Assembly (NCBI RefSeq): GCF_002994045.1
Contig: NZ_MQUC01000003.1
Location: forward strand, 968,501 to 1,032,500
Length of the DNA stretch: 64,000 nt
Direction: 5' to 3'
DNA from: Nonlabens agnitus
GTDB taxonomy: Bacteria > Bacteroidota > Bacteroidia > Flavobacteriales > Flavobacteriaceae
A program made the translations under genes and the position numbers. The first letter of the stretch is position 1; each line of letters opens with the position of its first letter. Positions 44,013 to 53,159 of this stretch are shown here, one piece after another. Under the pieces are notes generated by a model. That model was given only the letters and a program-made list of their open reading frames with translations. It was not told the DNA's origin and ran no database searches.

Positions 44013-45182
44013 ATGAAGTTATCTAAGTTCACCGGCGAGTTTCAGGAAGTGATGGAAATCGATGAGAATATTCATCGATTGGTCGGTAATCTGGAACTGC
44101 TGGCGTTTATAAATCCGTTGAATATTGCTCAGGAACGCAAGCAATTTTTCAAGGAAAAGTACAAGTACAATCCTAAATTCAAATACCGCAAGGTGCGATT
44201 TGACACCTATAAACTGCATCGTCTATTTTTTAGCCAGCGGCTCAAGGACATCGATGACAAGGTTATACGAGACCTATACAAGGACGTGGTATATACCTAC
44301 AGTGGTATGGTCCAGTGCATTGAGACCATAAGCCAGCCAGACAATCGGTTTTATTTCAACAGCCTACGGTTTTACGGTACGCCTACCGATAAGATGGTGG
44401 AAAACGCAAAGTTCATCCTACACCATAGGGAAGATGATGAGTCCGCTTTCGCGAAAGCGGAACCTCAATTATCTACAGAACAAGCGATCCAATTCTTTGA
44501 AGATTATAAAAAGGAATACGGTTTCAACTTTGCCATCAAAACTAGCAGCGCCATGAGTGCCGCGGCAATGGTTTCCAATAAAGACCGTGCACTTATATTG
44601 AAGAAGAATCACCAGTTCTCGCAGCACCAGCTTAATGTTTTGGCGCACCACGAGATAGGTGTACACCTGGTCACGACTTTTAATGCGATCGAGCAACCCT
44701 TAAAAGTGTTCGGGAATGGATTCCCCAACAATGTGGAAACACAGGAAGGACTAGCCGTTTTTGCGGAATATATGAGTGGTAATTTGACCGTTTCCAGACT
44801 GCGAGAATTGGCTTATCGTGTGATTGCCGCAGACAGCCTTATCAAAGGAAACGACTTCACAGAAACCTTTAACCTGATCCATAATCAGTACGGTCTGGAT
44901 CGTGAGCGAGCCTTCAATATTACCTTGAGAGTTCACCGTGGTGGCGGTTTTACGAAAGATGCATTATACCTTTCTGGTCTTCAAAAAATATACAACCTTC
45001 ATCAAGCCGGCGAAAGCATGGAATCATTGTTGATGGGTAAATGTTCCCTAGAATACTTGCCATCTGTAAAAAGATTGCAGGAAGTAGGTCTTGCTAAACC
45101 CATTACTTATAAATGCAAATCCTACAATTCCAATAACAATAAAGACCAACGTGTAGAATGGATATTGCAAAATTTAAAATAG
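44013..45182 (+). CDS. DUF1704 / QEGLA-motif metallopeptidase (MATCAP-like)
   Basis: A 389-residue protein. The zinc motif HEIGVH (HExxxH, residues 213-218) is followed by QEGLA at 244-248, whose Glu245 is the likely third ligand. The family is named 'flavohemoglobin expression-modulating QEGLA motif protein' and is related to the eukaryotic microtubule tyrosine carboxypeptidase MATCAP. It may remove a C-terminal amino acid from a small protein or peptide. It starts 7 bases after the FGase stop. Residues 145-148 (AFAK) come from a palindromic repeat. Confidence 0.88.
   Translation: MKLSKFTGEFQEVMEIDENIHRLVGNLELLAFINPLNIAQERKQFFKEKYKYNPKFKYRKVRFDTYKLHRLFFSQRLKDIDDKVIRDLYKDVVYTYSGMVQCIETISQPDNRFYFNSLRFYGTPTDKMVENAKFILHHREDDESAFAKAEPQLSTEQAIQFFEDYKKEYGFNFAIKTSSAMSAAAMVSNKDRALILKKNHQFSQHQLNVLAHHEIGVHLVTTFNAIEQPLKVFGNGFPNNVETQEGLAVFAEYMSGNLTVSRLRELAYRVIAADSLIKGNDFTETFNLIHNQYGLDRERAFNITLRVHRGGGFTKDALYLSGLQKIYNLHQAGESMESLLMGKCSLEYLPSVKRLQEVGLAKPITYKCKSYNSNNNKDQRVEWILQNLK
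44442..44461. repeat. Palindromic repeat inside the QEGLA gene
   Basis: A 20-bp perfect palindrome with CC/GG flanks (core 44445-44458), read as Ser-Ala-Phe-Ala-Lys-Ala. Confidence 0.93.
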
Positions 45183-46462
45183 TCTCGTTTTTAATATTAC
45201 TTTTTATTAGTGCCCCAATATCTTGGGCGCAATATGACATTCCTATATATGTTACCACCACAACTACAGAGAATGTACCGGTAAGGATCGTTACCAATAG
45301 TTTGGTCGATCAGGTCTATGAAAGAGTAGATTCTGCATATAGATCTGGTTTTGGAGGCTTTAACAGCTTGATTGTAGAAAATAAAATCTTTCCCATTCAT
45401 CTAGAGGACTTTGATGATTTCAATGCAGCTGTTTTTAAAAATGACAGCCTTATTACGGTCATTTACTCAGGTGCTCAAGGCGCGTTAAAAAATGAATATT
45501 TGATTACGCGTAATGAAGTTTACACCGAGTTTGCCAATCAAAAGGATTTATTGAAGCAGCCCATGGCACAACTCGCTCCATCGATGGATAGCCTGACTAA
45601 TGTATGGATGGAAAAGCTTAAAAGCATGCCTTTTAGCGAGTTGTTTAAAGAAGATGAGGCCATGTATTATAAGAGTTTTCAGGCTTATGTAAAACTGGCA
45701 CACCAGCAATATCAAATGGACCAAACCACTTCGCTTGAAGATCTTGAATTGCAGGATTTTCCTGATATGGATTTCTCTAGCAATCGTTATTATACTACCA
45801 TACCACAATACAAGGCGATGGCGCAAGTATATAACTTCAAGAAACTATTGCAACTAGAAAAGGTGCGGTATGGTCGCCGATTTGTCAATGATTTAGATGG
45901 TTTTATTACTAGCGATCTTAAAAAGAAAGCATTTGTCCAGTCTACGGAGCACCATCCTAGAGCAGACTTTTTGTATGACATTTCAAAACCACTTTACAAT
46001 CCGCATACAAGTAAGGAACGACGCCTATATAGAAAAAGTAAAAAAACAGGAAAGGGCAGTGATTTTGAGTATCCAGAAGTGCAAACCGTTGATGGTGCCA
46101 GCGTCAATTTCAATAATTTTCAAGGTAAAAAAATCCAATTATTAGTTTACAGTTTTAGAGATCCCTTTCTAAGACAAAACCTAACCAAGTGGAATAAATT
46201 TGCGGTACAGCAAGAGCCAGACACCTACTATGTCGCTTATGGAGTTGATGCCTCACTTTATGAGGATACATGGAAGGAATTGCAATTTTCCAGTCAGCTT
46301 GCTGGACTTAATGTAAAAGCAAGTCCCAAGGATGGTTTTGAATTTAGAGAAGATCTTGGAATATTATTATTACCTCGCGTCATCTCGATTGATGCGAATG
46401 GGGTTATTTCTAATCCCAACTTGGATCTCGATTTTGAAAAAAGCGTGCCGCTGGGCAGATAA
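45158..46462 (+). CDS. Exported protein with thioredoxin-like C-terminal region
   Basis: A 434-residue protein with a signal peptide (FLILLFISAPISWAQ). It overlaps the QEGLA gene by 25 bases. The N-terminal 280 residues are helical and unassigned. The segment around 300-400 (VNFNNFQGKKIQLLVYSFRDPFLRQNLTKWNKF) has the strand-helix pattern of AhpC/TlpA-like folds but no CxxC. A role with the preceding three genes is possible because of the overlap. It is otherwise unknown. Confidence 0.7.
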   Translation: MDIAKFKIVSFLILLFISAPISWAQYDIPIYVTTTTTENVPVRIVTNSLVDQVYERVDSAYRSGFGGFNSLIVENKIFPIHLEDFDDFNAAVFKNDSLITVIYSGAQGALKNEYLITRNEVYTEFANQKDLLKQPMAQLAPSMDSLTNVWMEKLKSMPFSELFKEDEAMYYKSFQAYVKLAHQQYQMDQTTSLEDLELQDFPDMDFSSNRYYTTIPQYKAMAQVYNFKKLLQLEKVRYGRRFVNDLDGFITSDLKKKAFVQSTEHHPRADFLYDISKPLYNPHTSKERRLYRKSKKTGKGSDFEYPEVQTVDGASVNFNNFQGKKIQLLVYSFRDPFLRQNLTKWNKFAVQQEPDTYYVAYGVDASLYEDTWKELQFSSQLAGLNVKASPKDGFEFREDLGILLLPRVISIDANGVISNPNLDLDFEKSVPLGR

Positions 46463-46549
46463 ACTATACTTAAGTAAACGCTGAACGTATTTCTAAATCG
46501 TTCTATATCCTATAGGTATGAATGCATGGCTCACGCCATTCATTCTACC

Positions 46550-46557
46550 TATCTTTG
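46550..46557 (+). promoter_or_regulatory. -7 element TATCTTTG of the PhnA-like gene
   Basis: TAnnTTTG match, 18 bases before the ATG at 46576. Confidence 0.45.
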
Positions 46558-46575
46558 CGGTCGTAAAATTAATCT

Positions 46576-47148
46576 ATGTCAGAATTGCAAAAAGAGCTAG
46601 AAGAACGCTCTGGAAACGTTTGTGAACTTTGTGCTTCCAAGGAATCACTATTGGTCTATGATGTACCTGATTCACCTAGTGATGTCAAGGATACTCGTAT
46701 TCTAGCTTGTTCTACCTGTGTCAATCAGCTTACAGATTCTGATCAAGTAGATGCTAATCACTGGCGTTGTCTTAACGACTCTATGTGGAGTCCAGTTCCA
46801 GCAGTTCAAGTTGTAGCCTATAGAATGTTGAACCAACTCAAACCAGAAGGCTGGCCTGTGGATTTATTGGATATGATGTATTTGGAAGATGATGTAAAAG
46901 AATGGGCAATGGCAGGTATTGCATCTGGACCGCAATTGGTGCATCGTGATGCTAACGGTCATGTTCTGTCAAAAGGCGACAGCGTGGTACTTATCAAAGA
47001 CCTAGACGTTAAAGGAGCTAATTTTACGGCAAAGCGTGGTACACCTGTGCGCAACATTTCACTGGATCATGAAAATGAAAACCACATTGAAGGAAAAGTT
47101 AATGGCCAGCATATTGTGATATTAACGCAGTACGTGAAGAAGAGTTAA
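46576..47148 (+). CDS. PhnA/YjdM-like zinc-ribbon protein
   Basis: A 190-residue protein. Two CxxC pairs (CELC at about residues 17-20 and CSTC at about 50-53) form a zinc ribbon. The C-terminal domain (LSKGDSVVLIKDLDVKGANFTAKRGTPVRNI) is the PhnA/YjdM module. Despite the name, the family is not a phosphonate hydrolase, and its function is unknown. The TAA stop overlaps the TAA of gldG on the other strand (TTAA). Confidence 0.85.
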   Translation: MSELQKELEERSGNVCELCASKESLLVYDVPDSPSDVKDTRILACSTCVNQLTDSDQVDANHWRCLNDSMWSPVPAVQVVAYRMLNQLKPEGWPVDLLDMMYLEDDVKEWAMAGIASGPQLVHRDANGHVLSKGDSVVLIKDLDVKGANFTAKRGTPVRNISLDHENENHIEGKVNGQHIVILTQYVKKS

Positions 47149-48827
47149 GAAGTGTATTTTCTCTTACGCAACCACAGGAACAATCCACCGAAACCGAGTA
47201 TGATCAACAACGGCACGACAATGTTGATCGTTTGCCACAATAATCTATGGTCATAACTGCGCTTGATATCTAGAAACGGAACCTTGATTTCCTTATTTCT
47301 CAAGGCAATCAAATTGTCATCATCCAGCATGTAGTTGACCACATTCATCAAGAATTCCTTATTCCCATAAAACTGACCGGTTCGCATGTCATATCCTAGA
47401 TCTTGCGGCTGACCGCGATCTATTTGATTTTTCATGATGTCGCCATCTGCCGCCAGAAAAATGGAAGCCTCGCTGGTCTCATCCTTATGATCTTTGATTT
47501 CGAATGGCTTGACACGGTTTTTATAGGCACTAATAAAAGATCCTTGGGCGATGGCTGCCAGTGGCTGGCTACCTGATCTATACAATTGCGGATCTATCTC
47601 ATCATCCAATTCATTTAGAGAAATAGCAGATGGTAAAGTAACTATAGCAGTTTCAGCGCTTGATGATAATAAAATTTGCTTTTTACTAGAGCTTTTCAAA
47701 GTGTCTAGGCTACCGGTATATTCAAATTTCACTTCTTCCAGATTGCGTGTGATGTCGCTGGTACTATCACCACTGGCCATAGGGTAGTAGGGCCATTGAA
47801 AAGCCTCGTACTGTGTGTTTCGACCTTGTCCTGTCGCTAGAGCCAGAGCACCACTTTGAACATCCTTTATCAAGCCACGATTCAAACGCAAACCGTATCT
47901 AAAGAGCATGTCATCCAAATTTAAATCTCTGGAGAGTGCATAGGCCTTTTGATCTGGGTTTGCTAGGCTATCATTTTCCATAATGATAGGATCTACCGCC
48001 ATGAGCAAATTCCCACCATTCATGACATATTGATCAAGTACGTATTTTTTGGTTTCAGAAAAGGCGACGGTTGGTTTGGGCTCGACCACCAGATCGTATT
48101 TCTTCAATTCATTCAGCACTTTTACTGGCGTCACACTATCACTAGAAGTAACAAATTCAATCCCGAATGGCGCAATACGATAATATGCCTGTAGAGATCT
48201 AATGAAATCGGCGATTTGTAGATTACTCAACTCACCGCTATCGCGCAGTATGGCAATGGTTTTGTCCTTGGGCTTGGACACCTTGCGCAAGCCATCTGCC
48301 AGTTGGTATTCCAATTGATTGATGGAAGAATTCACTCGTTGCTCTGTAGTGGATCGCGCTACCGATTTCAACAATGGGATCGCGGTACGTTTACCGTCAT
48401 AAGCGATGATCGCATAGGGAAACACGGTAACATTGGTCTGTTTTCCCTTTTCAATAATATTGGCGACGGCAGGTTGTACGCCTTCTCGAGCGAGTTGCTG
48501 GACGACCTGATTTGCTTCTTCTGGATTGAGATTTTCCACAGGATCGAGAAAATCATATTTCACATTGGGATGTATGGCGGCCAGTTCTTCTAGTAATTGT
48601 CTGGTCTCCTGTTTCAATTTGAGAAATTCTGACGGTAACTCGCCATCCAAGAATACATCTATAAAAATGGGAAGCTCGGCTTCATCCAGCAGTTTTTTCG
48701 TTTCGGGAGCAATGGTGTACCGCTGGTTTTCAGTCAGGTCAAAGCGTTTGTGAAACTTTCCAGACAGATAGTTTATCGCAACGAGCGCAACGATCAACAA
48801 GGCTATATTTCTAACGATCTTGATCAT
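47145..48827 (-). CDS. gldG: Gliding-motility ABC transporter component GldG
   Basis: A 560-residue protein of the GldG family. It has an N-terminal membrane helix (about 6-24), a large periplasmic domain with KTNVTVFPYAIIAYDGKRTAIPLL (about 130-155), and a C-terminal transmembrane helix (about 532-552) followed by a basic tail. GldF, GldG and the ATPase GldA form an ABC complex needed for gliding in Flavobacterium johnsoniae. gldA is not in this window. Its start overlaps the gldF stop by four bases. Confidence 0.92.
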   Translation of the reverse strand: MIKIVRNIALLIVALVAINYLSGKFHKRFDLTENQRYTIAPETKKLLDEAELPIFIDVFLDGELPSEFLKLKQETRQLLEELAAIHPNVKYDFLDPVENLNPEEANQVVQQLAREGVQPAVANIIEKGKQTNVTVFPYAIIAYDGKRTAIPLLKSVARSTTEQRVNSSINQLEYQLADGLRKVSKPKDKTIAILRDSGELSNLQIADFIRSLQAYYRIAPFGIEFVTSSDSVTPVKVLNELKKYDLVVEPKPTVAFSETKKYVLDQYVMNGGNLLMAVDPIIMENDSLANPDQKAYALSRDLNLDDMLFRYGLRLNRGLIKDVQSGALALATGQGRNTQYEAFQWPYYPMASGDSTSDITRNLEEVKFEYTGSLDTLKSSSKKQILLSSSAETAIVTLPSAISLNELDDEIDPQLYRSGSQPLAAIAQGSFISAYKNRVKPFEIKDHKDETSEASIFLAADGDIMKNQIDRGQPQDLGYDMRTGQFYGNKEFLMNVVNYMLDDDNLIALRNKEIKVPFLDIKRSYDHRLLWQTINIVVPLLIILGFGGLFLWLRKRKYTS

Positions 48828-49555
48828 GAATTCCTATTCAGGCTTTTTTTGAGTGAAATTTCGCTTAAAGCGAAAAAGAAAACAGCGACGCTCACAAAGT
48901 ACACGACATCACGCGTGTCGATAACGCCGCGCGCCATACTTTCATAGTGATATTTCATGCCAAAAGACGCGATCAAATCGTCGGTAACGAGATAACCTGC
49001 GGCACCTTCAAAGCCAAAATACATTACAAAACAAACCAGCGCCGCAATGAGAAAAGCTATGATCTGATTCTTAGTCACCGTACTGCACCATATGGAAATA
49101 CTCACGTAGCCCAACGACATCAATAAGGCACCTAAATAGCTACCGAAGGTACTGCCCAAATCGATATTGTAAGAAGTCTGTCCCAAAGTACCAACCGTGA
49201 TGACATAAATGATTGTAGGCACCAATGCCAAGGTGGTTATTGTAAAGGCCGCAGCAAATTTCCCACCTATTAAGGATCGTATGGAAATGGGTCTGGTCAA
49301 TAATATTTCCAATGTGCCCAGATCGCGTTCTACCGTGAAACTGCGCATGCATATCGCGGGAATCAAGAACATAAACAACCATGGTATCAATAGAAAAAAC
49401 GGAGTCAGATCTGCAAAACCATAGTTAAGCACATTGAATTCACCATCAAATACAAACACAAACAAACCACTAACCAATAGGAAAATACACAGCACCAAAT
49501 AACCGCTCAGGCTGCTGAAGAATCCACGTATTTCCTTTAGATAAATGGCTTTCAT
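48824..49555 (-). CDS. gldF: Gliding-motility ABC permease GldF
   Basis: A 243-residue integral membrane protein with six hydrophobic segments. It opens MKAIYLKEIRGFFSSLSGYL and carries the ABC-2 type FTVERDLGTLEILLTRPISI loop (about residues 72-91). It is the permease partner of GldG. ATGA overlaps at both ends place it mid-operon. The C-terminal codons (ALSEISLKKS) hold a short palindrome-like TTTCGCTTAAAGCGAAA variant. Confidence 0.92.
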   Translation of the reverse strand: MKAIYLKEIRGFFSSLSGYLVLCIFLLVSGLFVFVFDGEFNVLNYGFADLTPFFLLIPWLFMFLIPAICMRSFTVERDLGTLEILLTRPISIRSLIGGKFAAAFTITTLALVPTIIYVITVGTLGQTSYNIDLGSTFGSYLGALLMSLGYVSISIWCSTVTKNQIIAFLIAALVCFVMYFGFEGAAGYLVTDDLIASFGMKYHYESMARGVIDTRDVVYFVSVAVFFFALSEISLKKSLNRNS

Positions 49556-49848
49556 GAAAGGCTGTGAAGTTTTTCTGCGCTGGTAGCGACGGGCTTTTGA
49601 TCAAACATGGCTTTGGTTTTAGGCCATATCTCTTGAAACAACGCAGAATTTCGATAGTTATTTAAATCGGTTGAAGAATTCCAGTAGCTGTAGGTAAAAA
49701 AGGTTTGTGGATCATCAGTTCCTTGATAAAGCTCTAGAAATTCACATCCAGGTTGATGACGTATCTTCTCTTTGATATCCTCAAATAAGACTTTGAAATC
49801 ATCGATTTTGTTTTCAGAAAAATGCATCTGTACAATCCTTACTATCAT
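49552..49848 (-). CDS. Antibiotic-biosynthesis-monooxygenase (ABM) fold protein
   Basis: A 98-residue protein with the ferredoxin-like ABM pattern: IVRIVQMHFSENKIDDFKVLFEDIKEKIRHQPGCEFLEL, then FFTYSYWNSSTDLNNYRNSALF. Small YgiN/ABM proteins act on quinones or haem, or have no known substrate. It overlaps both neighbours by four bases within the gldFG operon. A link to motility is unproven. Confidence 0.85.
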   Translation of the reverse strand: MIVRIVQMHFSENKIDDFKVLFEDIKEKIRHQPGCEFLELYQGTDDPQTFFTYSYWNSSTDLNNYRNSALFQEIWPKTKAMFDQKPVATSAEKLHSLS

Positions 49849-50681
49849 TTGTTTTCAAAGTTTATGATGACTGGTGCATCTAGCTGTAAACCGAATAACG
49901 TACTGGCGCTACCAACGGTCAAAGGATTCGATCTATAAGTGGCGATTTCAATCAATCCAGCTGTGTTGAAAATGACTAGTCCTTTACCGTCCACATCACG
50001 TTTTTCTGGTGGCGTGTCAAAATTCACGATATCAGAATAACGGTCGTAAATCACTTTGTGCTTTTCACTGCGTGCCGCAAGCTCAAAAGTACGGCCACGA
50101 CCTACTTCTTTGAACAATTCCCGACTAATGTTGGTCACACTGTTCCCGTAATTATCAATGTAAATCACTTGACCGTTAATGTAGTTCCCACTTTCAGACA
50201 CTTGCGGGTGGATACCCGTAATAGATCGTAGTGAATTGATGGGCTTGCCTATAACTTCTAGCGTACCGCCACGAGCAATGTGGCAGGCCGTTTTCACAAA
50301 TACGTCCAGCGTCGTGAAGTTGGACGATATGCGATCGTGAATGTTGATCTCTACCATTTTTTCTGCCTTGAGCTTACTCATGATCAAACACAGTGATCCA
50401 TTGTCAGCACAAATAAAATAATGGCCGTTCAATAGAATGGCGACATGCTTGTTTTCTGGAGTATGTTCGGCATCGACGCCTATAATGTGAATCGTCCCAT
50501 CAGGAAAGGAATCGTAGGCCTTTTGAATGATATAGGCAGCCTCTGCAATGTGAAAAGGCGAGATGTCGTGAGAAATATCAACAATGGTAACAGCGTCCAA
50601 TTCTTTAAGGATAGCACCCTTAACCGCGCCTACATAGGGATCTTTCCAGCCAAAATCTGTCGTCAATGTAATTATGGCCAT
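49845..50681 (-). CDS. SAM hydrolase (SAM hydroxide adenosyltransferase, DUF62)
   Basis: A 278-residue cytosolic protein. The N-terminal ITLTTDFGWKDPYVGAVKG holds the catalytic Asp motif. VDISHDISPFHIAEAAYII, FICADNGSLCLIM and the second domain INGQVIYIDNYGNSVTNI are diagnostic of the DUF62 family, which splits S-adenosylmethionine into adenosine and methionine. It is related to fluorinase/chlorinase but is normally a hydrolase. It is the first gene of the four-gene operon ending in gldFG. Confidence 0.92.
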   Translation of the reverse strand: MAIITLTTDFGWKDPYVGAVKGAILKELDAVTIVDISHDISPFHIAEAAYIIQKAYDSFPDGTIHIIGVDAEHTPENKHVAILLNGHYFICADNGSLCLIMSKLKAEKMVEINIHDRISSNFTTLDVFVKTACHIARGGTLEVIGKPINSLRSITGIHPQVSESGNYINGQVIYIDNYGNSVTNISRELFKEVGRGRTFELAARSEKHKVIYDRYSDIVNFDTPPEKRDVDGKGLVIFNTAGLIEIATYRSNPLTVGSASTLFGLQLDAPVIINFENK

Positions 50682-50833
50682 ATAAAAGGTAGGTGGTTGT
50701 TGATTAAATGATAATTAAAATTGGCTCTTAAATGAACGCTCTAGACTAGAATTTACTAATTTCATAAGCCATAGGATCATCCTCAACAAAACTAAAAAAT
50801 AATAGACGCAATCTGTCACTTAATTTACCGCTT

Positions 50834-51784
50834 TTGAACGAACTTGTCATCGACCTTGCAGACGCAAATCCCAGAGAATTTTTTGGCGTCAAGAACAAGA
50901 ATCTAGCCTTCTTAAAACAACATTATCCCAAACTTAAAATCGTCGCTCGTGGCTCTGTCATGAAGGTCTATGGCGATGAAGAACAACTGGCCGAATTTGA
51001 CAAGAGACTTGAAATGTTGCTCAAACATTTTACCAAGTACAACAAAATGGACGAAAACGTCATGGAACGCCTATTGACGGCAAACGAGACCGAAAATTAC
51101 GAGGCCAAAGGCACCAACGATGTCTTGGTTCATGGTAACAATGGAGCGCTCATACGTCCCAAAACGCCCAACCAGCGTAAACTGGTAGCGCTTTGCAAGC
51201 AAAACGATATGGTTTTTGCCATAGGTCCTGCGGGAACCGGTAAAACCTACATAGGTGTTGCTCTCGCTGTTCAGGCACTTAAAAATCGCGAGGTAAAACG
51301 TATCATCATCACGCGCCCGGCTGTAGAAGCAGGCGAAAATCTAGGCTTTTTACCTGGTGACCTCAAAGAGAAACTGGATCCATATATGCAACCAATTTAT
51401 GATGCACTGCGCGACATGGTGCCAGCAGAACGACTCGCGTCATATATAGAAAAAGGCACCATCCAGATCGCGCCGCTAGCCTTTATGCGTGGTCGCACGC
51501 TGGATCAAGCTTACGTGATTCTTGATGAATCCCAAAACACCACACATGCACAAATGAAGATGTTCCTGACGCGTATGGGTAAGGACGCCAAGTTTTTTAT
51601 TACTGGCGATCCAGGACAAATCGATCTACCGCGACGCACCATTTCAGGACTTAAGGAAGCCTTGTTGATCCTTAAAGAAGTAGAAGGCGTTGGTATGATG
51701 TATCTGGACGACAGCGATGTGGTGCGCCACAGACTGGTCAAGAAAGTGATTGCCGCTTATAAGGAGATCGAAAATCGCAATTAG
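50834..51784 (+). CDS. PhoH-family ATPase
   Basis: A 316-residue P-loop protein starting at TTG 50834. The open frame reaches back to a stop at 50765 without ATG or GTG, while the family N terminus (NELVIDLADANPREFFGVKN) needs the TTG. A KH-like domain precedes the ATPase core with Walker A GPAGTGKTYIG (about residues 134-144) and DESQNTTHAQMKMFL as Walker B. It is an RNA-associated ATPase or helicase of unclear role. A palindrome and a hairpin follow. Confidence 0.93.
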   Translation: MNELVIDLADANPREFFGVKNKNLAFLKQHYPKLKIVARGSVMKVYGDEEQLAEFDKRLEMLLKHFTKYNKMDENVMERLLTANETENYEAKGTNDVLVHGNNGALIRPKTPNQRKLVALCKQNDMVFAIGPAGTGKTYIGVALAVQALKNREVKRIIITRPAVEAGENLGFLPGDLKEKLDPYMQPIYDALRDMVPAERLASYIEKGTIQIAPLAFMRGRTLDQAYVILDESQNTTHAQMKMFLTRMGKDAKFFITGDPGQIDLPRRTISGLKEALLILKEVEGVGMMYLDDSDVVRHRLVKKVIAAYKEIENRN

Positions 51785-51798
51785 ATTTTTTGTGAGTT

Positions 51799-51814
51799 CG
51801 CTTTCGCGAAAGCG
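51799..51814. repeat. Palindromic repeat (16 bp)
   Basis: Core at 51800-51813, 14 bases after the phoH stop. Confidence 0.93.
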
Positions 51815-51855
51815 TGCTCTTCTAATCCATCGTCAATAACTATTGAATAAAAATG

Positions 51856-51885
51856 AATCCCATTTGCTGCATTGCAAGTGGGATT
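51856..51885 (+). terminator. Strong hairpin between phoH and purC
   Basis: A 12-bp stem, AATCCCATTTGC with GCAAGTGGGATT (one G-T pair), has a 6-base loop. It lacks a T-run, so it may be a terminator of phoH or an RNA end. It overlaps an upstream alternative purC start, which supports the ATG at 51919. Confidence 0.6.
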
Positions 51886-51918
51886 TCTGAAATTTACCAA
51901 AGCTTAAAACAAACCTTC

Positions 51919-52881
51919 ATGTTCCTATTTGATACCATAACCAATACTGATTTTAAATTCCCAGGACAGCAATCTGTTTATAAAGGAAAGGTTCGTGAAG
52001 TGTATACGCTGGAAAATGATCTATTGGTCATGATCGCCAGTGATCGATTGAGTGCTTTTGATGTGGTGATGCCACGTGGTATTCCATTTAAGGGACAAAT
52101 CCTGAATCAAATAGCGACCAAAATGATGGCTGCCACAGCAGACATCGTTCCCAACTGGTTGATTGCAACGCCAGATCCTAATGTGGCGATAGGGCATAAG
52201 TGTGAGCCTTTTAAGGTAGAAATGGTCATACGTGGTTATATGAGCGGTCATGCCGCACGCGAGTATAAATCGGGAAAACGTGAGTTGTGTGGTGTCGCTA
52301 TGCCTGATGGGATGAAGGAAAACGACAAGTTCCCACAGCCCATTATCACACCAGCCACCAAAGCCGAAATGGGCGATCACGATGAGGATATCTCAAGAGA
52401 AAACATCTTGGCTCGTGGAATTGTTTCCAAAGAAGATTATGAGGTGCTGGAGAAATACACACGCGCCTTATTTGAGAGAGGTACACAGCTGGCAGCAGAT
52501 CGTGGTTTGATACTGGTGGATACAAAGTATGAATTTGGTAAAACTGCAGATGGAACAATCGTTCTCATTGACGAGATACACACACCAGATTCTTCCAGAT
52601 ATTTTTATGCCGATGGTTATGAAGAACGCCAAGAAAAAGGCGAACCTCAAAAACAACTGAGTAAAGAGTTTGTACGCCAGTGGTTGATCTCCAATGACTT
52701 TCAGGGATTGGAAGGTCAAAAAGTACCAACAATGAGCGATGAGTACATCCTATCTGTCAGTGAACGCTACATTGAGTTGTACGAAAAAATCACTGGAGAG
52801 CCATTTGATAAGGCAGACACCAATAACATTCTGGATCGTATAGAGAAGAATGTGGTAGCTTGGTTGGAGAATAATTCATAA
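51919..52881 (+). CDS. purC: SAICAR synthase
   Basis: 320 residues from ATG 51919 ([18 protein letters not shown]). A longer frame from 51853 would translate through a hairpin. It joins CAIR and aspartate with ATP in purine synthesis. Motifs are [12 protein letters not shown] (about residues 21-32), [21 protein letters not shown] and [12 protein letters not shown]...[11 protein letters not shown]. The length fits the longer PurC form. A 279-bp spacer follows before proC. Confidence 0.95.
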   Translation: MFLFDTITNTDFKFPGQQSVYKGKVREVYTLENDLLVMIASDRLSAFDVVMPRGIPFKGQILNQIATKMMAATADIVPNWLIATPDPNVAIGHKCEPFKVEMVIRGYMSGHAAREYKSGKRELCGVAMPDGMKENDKFPQPIITPATKAEMGDHDEDISRENILARGIVSKEDYEVLEKYTRALFERGTQLAADRGLILVDTKYEFGKTADGTIVLIDEIHTPDSSRYFYADGYEERQEKGEPQKQLSKEFVRQWLISNDFQGLEGQKVPTMSDEYILSVSERYIELYEKITGEPFDKADTNNILDRIEKNVVAWLENNS

Positions 52882-53102
52882 GAATTCGTTTGATTCTGAT
52901 GGTGAGTTGAGTGCATCCTTGAAGCAACCTAAACGGATGTTGCCCCTATCAAACCTGCCAGTAATTCAGTTTTATATCCTTTGGTGCCGATCTGGCAGTA
53001 TTTCGCTAAAGCGATCTTACAAACCATTTGTTTTATAAGACATTGATTATAAGTGTTTTAAACTGATAATTTTGAGTTTTTTCAAATTATAAGTTTCATA
53101 TG

Positions 53103-53119
53103 GCACCATCGCATGGTGC
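53103..53119 (+). promoter_or_regulatory. Tight hairpin upstream of proC
   Basis: GCACCAT-CGC-ATGGTGC, a 7-bp stem with a 3-base loop, 41 bases before the proC start. No T-run follows. Confidence 0.5.
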
Positions 53120-53131
53120 TTGCAGCTTTAC

Positions 53132-53159
53132 AGGTAACTAATAACCATTAAAGTTACCT
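53132..53159 (+). promoter_or_regulatory. Inverted repeat ending one base before the proC ATG
   Basis: AGGTAACT (53132-53139) and AGTTACCT (53152-53159) are perfect inverted copies 12 bases apart. The second arm covers the ribosome-binding region of proC. This could be an operator or an RNA switch. Confidence 0.5.

Noticed and set aside
51853..51918. ATG start giving a longer PurC
   Set aside because: The extension would be translated through a 12-bp hairpin and has no family similarity. ATG 51919 fits.
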